DNA of 64,000 nt from Bacillus sp. V3B (GTDB lineage Bacteria > Bacillota > Bacilli > Bacillales > Cytobacillaceae), in contig NZ_JAETXM010000010.1 of assembly GCF_024494465.1 (NCBI RefSeq), forward strand, positions 62,001-126,000. Direction: 5' to 3'. Shown in pieces: positions 62,300 through 64,000 of the stretch. A model generated the notes under the pieces. The model was given only the letters and a program-made list of their open reading frames with translations. It made no database searches and was not told the DNA's origin. The position numbers and the translations under genes were made by a program. Position 1 is the first letter of the stretch; the number at the start of each line of letters is the position of its first letter.

Positions 62300-62462
62300 G
62301 TAGATAAGTTATTAATAGTAAAATGGATAGTTTCTATCATTATACACAATGAGTGTTTCAGTTTAAAATAGAAAAAGTTGTTAATAGACTTTCTTTTATA
62401 GTAACATTTTCCTTACTAAAAGATTGTTACTTACGTTACAATCTTATGGGAGGGTAATTAAA

Positions 62463-63137
62463 ATGGATAATTCAAAAATACTTCAATCTATGACCATTGT
62501 AAAAGGATCTAATCTGTATAGCGCGATTGAAAAAGTAGGGACGATACAATTTTATCGAAAAAATGAAATGATCTATTTTCAAGATGATCTTGCCAATCAA
62601 TTTTATTTAATTAAATCAGGACGAGTACGGCTTTTTCTCACCTCACAAGAAGGGAATGAAATCACATTAAAACTATTGGGTCCCCATAATATCTTTGGAG
62701 ATGCATCCCATTTCAGCCACACTCCTCGTTTAACATCAGCCTGCACGATCACTGATGTTGAACTGATTTCGGTTGATTTAGATCTCATGTTAACGTACTT
62801 AACTCAGAGTCCAAACTTGATGGTAGAGTTATTTACATTAATGGCACAGACCATTCGTCTTCTCTCTATTCAAGTATATAGTATGGCCTTTTTATCATCA
62901 GATAAAAAAGTAGCACATATATTAGTCCAGCTAGGAACCTATTTTAAAGAAAAGGAATCAGATACGTTTTATTCAATTGATTATACTCATCAAGCAATAT
63001 CAGATTTAGTTGGGATTGCGAGAGTCACTACTACTAAAATATTAAAGTTATTTGAAAAGAAAGGATGGGTTTCCCTAGGCTATCAAAATGTAACTGTGCT
63101 TAATGAGACCGCTCTGAAACAACATTTGCTATCTTAA
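62463..63137 (+). CDS. Crp/Fnr-family transcription regulator
   Basis: 224 residues from ATG 62463 (GGGAGGGT upstream); a distant TTG/ATG-like start at 62424 has none. The N-terminal cyclic-nucleotide-type beta-barrel (residues 20-120) shows IYFQDDLANQFYLIKSGRVR and HNIFGDASHFSH. A dimer helix follows, then the helix-turn-helix DLVGIARVTTTKILKLFEKK near 185-205. There is no N-terminal Cys cluster for an iron-sulfur centre, so it is not an oxygen-sensing Fnr; the ligand is unknown. It stands alone with a strong terminator downstream. Confidence 0.9.
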   Translation: MDNSKILQSMTIVKGSNLYSAIEKVGTIQFYRKNEMIYFQDDLANQFYLIKSGRVRLFLTSQEGNEITLKLLGPHNIFGDASHFSHTPRLTSACTITDVELISVDLDLMLTYLTQSPNLMVELFTLMAQTIRLLSIQVYSMAFLSSDKKVAHILVQLGTYFKEKESDTFYSIDYTHQAISDLVGIARVTTTKILKLFEKKGWVSLGYQNVTVLNETALKQHLLS

Positions 63138-63194
63138 CAAAGTACTATACTTCTGTTTGAGTGAGTTTATTTTGAGTAGAATGATTGTGATATA

Positions 63195-63244
63195 GAAAAA
63201 AGGTATAATCCCCCTCAAATGATAAGGGGGATTATACCTTTTTT
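63195..63244. terminator. Bidirectional terminator with a 20-bp stem
   Basis: AAAAAAGGTATAATCCCCCT is perfectly complementary to the sequence at 63224-63243. It separates the convergent Crp/Fnr and repeat-protein genes. Confidence 0.9.
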
Positions 63245-63306
63245 GCCTTAAATGACTTTTTGTGCCTTCGTACAATACGACTTCTCTATTTATATTCATC
63301 CTACAT

Positions 63307-63873
63307 CTATTCTTTTGTTTGCCCAATCAGTGAAATTACGGAACCTACAGCTTGTATCCAACTTCCATTCACTTCTAATGATAGACTATTTCTTTGTCCC
63401 TTAGGACTTTTAATATTCTGGGCACTTTTTTCTAATTCATATATACCGGCAATAGCTTGCAATGAATTTCCGATCGACTGCAATAAGTTTCCTATAATGT
63501 TATAAGATTGACTCGGTGAAGAAGGACCTTGTAATTCTTCGCCTAAAGCTGTAACTCCTCCTAAAGCCTGTAGCCAATTTCCTGTTATGATGAATTTCTG
63601 ACCCGTTTCTTCATTAAATTCAATCATTATCCCTGCAACTACGCTACTATTTCCAATTGCTTGAATTTGATTTCCAACCTTTTCAAGCGATTCCCCTGCT
63701 TCTCCATCAGCTGAAAGAGCGTTTCCAGTTCCCTGTAAAACATTTCCCCACAAGTTTAGATCATTTTGTAATTCTTTTTTTATTCTATTTGATGGTGTAC
63801 TTCCAATAGCAGAAATGATCGTTCCTACCGCCTGAATCCAAGCATCGTATGGTTTTTTCGTTTGATTATCCAT
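63307..63873 (-). CDS. DUF6944-like repetitive protein
   Basis: 188 residues from ATG 63873 (ATAGGCAG upstream is a modest ribosome site). The product is made of about six repeats of 25-27 residues with the core G(N/S)(W/L)(I/L)QA(V/I/L)G: DAWIQAVGTIISAIG, NVLQGTGNAL, NQIQAIGNSS, NWLQALGGVTALG, NLLQSIGNSLQAI and SWIQAVGSVISLIG. Such glycine/alanine-rich amphipathic repeats are the mark of the DUF6944 family of Bacillus; the function is unknown. No signal peptide. Confidence 0.75.
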   Translation of the reverse strand: MDNQTKKPYDAWIQAVGTIISAIGSTPSNRIKKELQNDLNLWGNVLQGTGNALSADGEAGESLEKVGNQIQAIGNSSVVAGIMIEFNEETGQKFIITGNWLQALGGVTALGEELQGPSSPSQSYNIIGNLLQSIGNSLQAIAGIYELEKSAQNIKSPKGQRNSLSLEVNGSWIQAVGSVISLIGQTKE

Positions 63874-64000
63874 TATTATCTGCCTATCACAAAGTGTATT
63901 TGTATAAAGTATATTCAAGTGGGTGTTTAGATGTTAGTGAAAATATTCATCTCTAACAGGCAAAGTTAGGTTGCTCTCTAATGAGTATGAGGTCTTAATG

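Overview
The window comes from a low-GC Gram-positive spore-former of the Bacillaceae, close to Bacillus, Peribacillus or Neobacillus. The evidence is AT-rich DNA, GGAGG ribosome sites, Bacillus-type urease, YoaS/YozG and YcgQ/YcgR homologues, a Bacillus-type Zur operator (AAATCGTAATNATTACGATTT) and a THI-box (TPP) riboswitch. I cannot name the species. The window is an accessory region assembled from several catabolic and stress modules, with many decayed insertion sequences and broken genes.

Layout. (1) 1-3.2 kb: the start of a membrane protein, a small fold-back (MITE-like) element and a decayed IS4-family element. (2) 3.4-13.1 kb: an aromatic-compound cluster with a 3-hydroxyacyl-CoA dehydrogenase, a two-subunit Rieske oxygenase, 4-hydroxy-2-oxovalerate aldolase, acylating acetaldehyde dehydrogenase, an extra CoaD, an extradiol (catechol 2,3-type) dioxygenase and an ACMSD-type decarboxylase. 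This looks like part of a meta-cleavage route ending in pyruvate and acetyl-CoA; the hydratase, the semialdehyde-processing enzyme and the electron-transfer proteins are not here. (3) 13.5-19.1 kb: a bis-His membrane protein behind a copied Zur promoter, a frameshifted membrane gene, a very large beta-propeller/amidohydrolase fusion and a truncated PadR regulator. (4) 19.2-26.2 kb: a complete urease operon ureABCEFGD-ureH with a divergent urea transporter. (5) 26-38 kb: small unknown genes, tRNA-Gln, a decayed IS3 element, a frameshifted yozG with yoaS, a group II intron-like remnant inside a small gene, a GH3 glycosidase with a decayed paralogue, a phasin-like repeat protein and an HMGL-like aldolase.

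(6) 38.1-55.0 kb is a zinc-starvation island. Twelve Zur-type boxes (plus two near 13.3 kb) precede genes for zinc-sparing or zinc-acquiring proteins: four COG0523 metallochaperone GTPases, two cysteine-depleted L33 proteins, zinc-free S14, FolE2, two ZnuA lipoproteins, YcgQ/YcgR, a (2Fe-2S) ferredoxin, a SufU-like scaffold and a dCTP deaminase/MoaB operon. A second ACMSD-type enzyme and an isolated sigma-I C-terminal domain also sit here. Duplications (znuA, the ACMSD gene, rpmG, a moaB fragment, a COG0523 promoter) show that the island grew by local copying.

(7) 55.6-61.6 kb is the most novel system. A TPP riboswitch with an intrinsic terminator controls one tight minus-strand operon: LuxE-like acid-activating enzyme, LuxC-like acyl reductase, an ABC importer resembling ThiZ-ThiX-ThiY, and a short-chain dehydrogenase. 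Together these could import a carboxylic-acid breakdown product of thiamine and reduce it acid to aldehyde to alcohol, regenerating a usable pyrimidine or thiazole alcohol. (8) 61.7-64 kb: a tRNA-like sequence, a Crp/Fnr regulator and a repeat protein.
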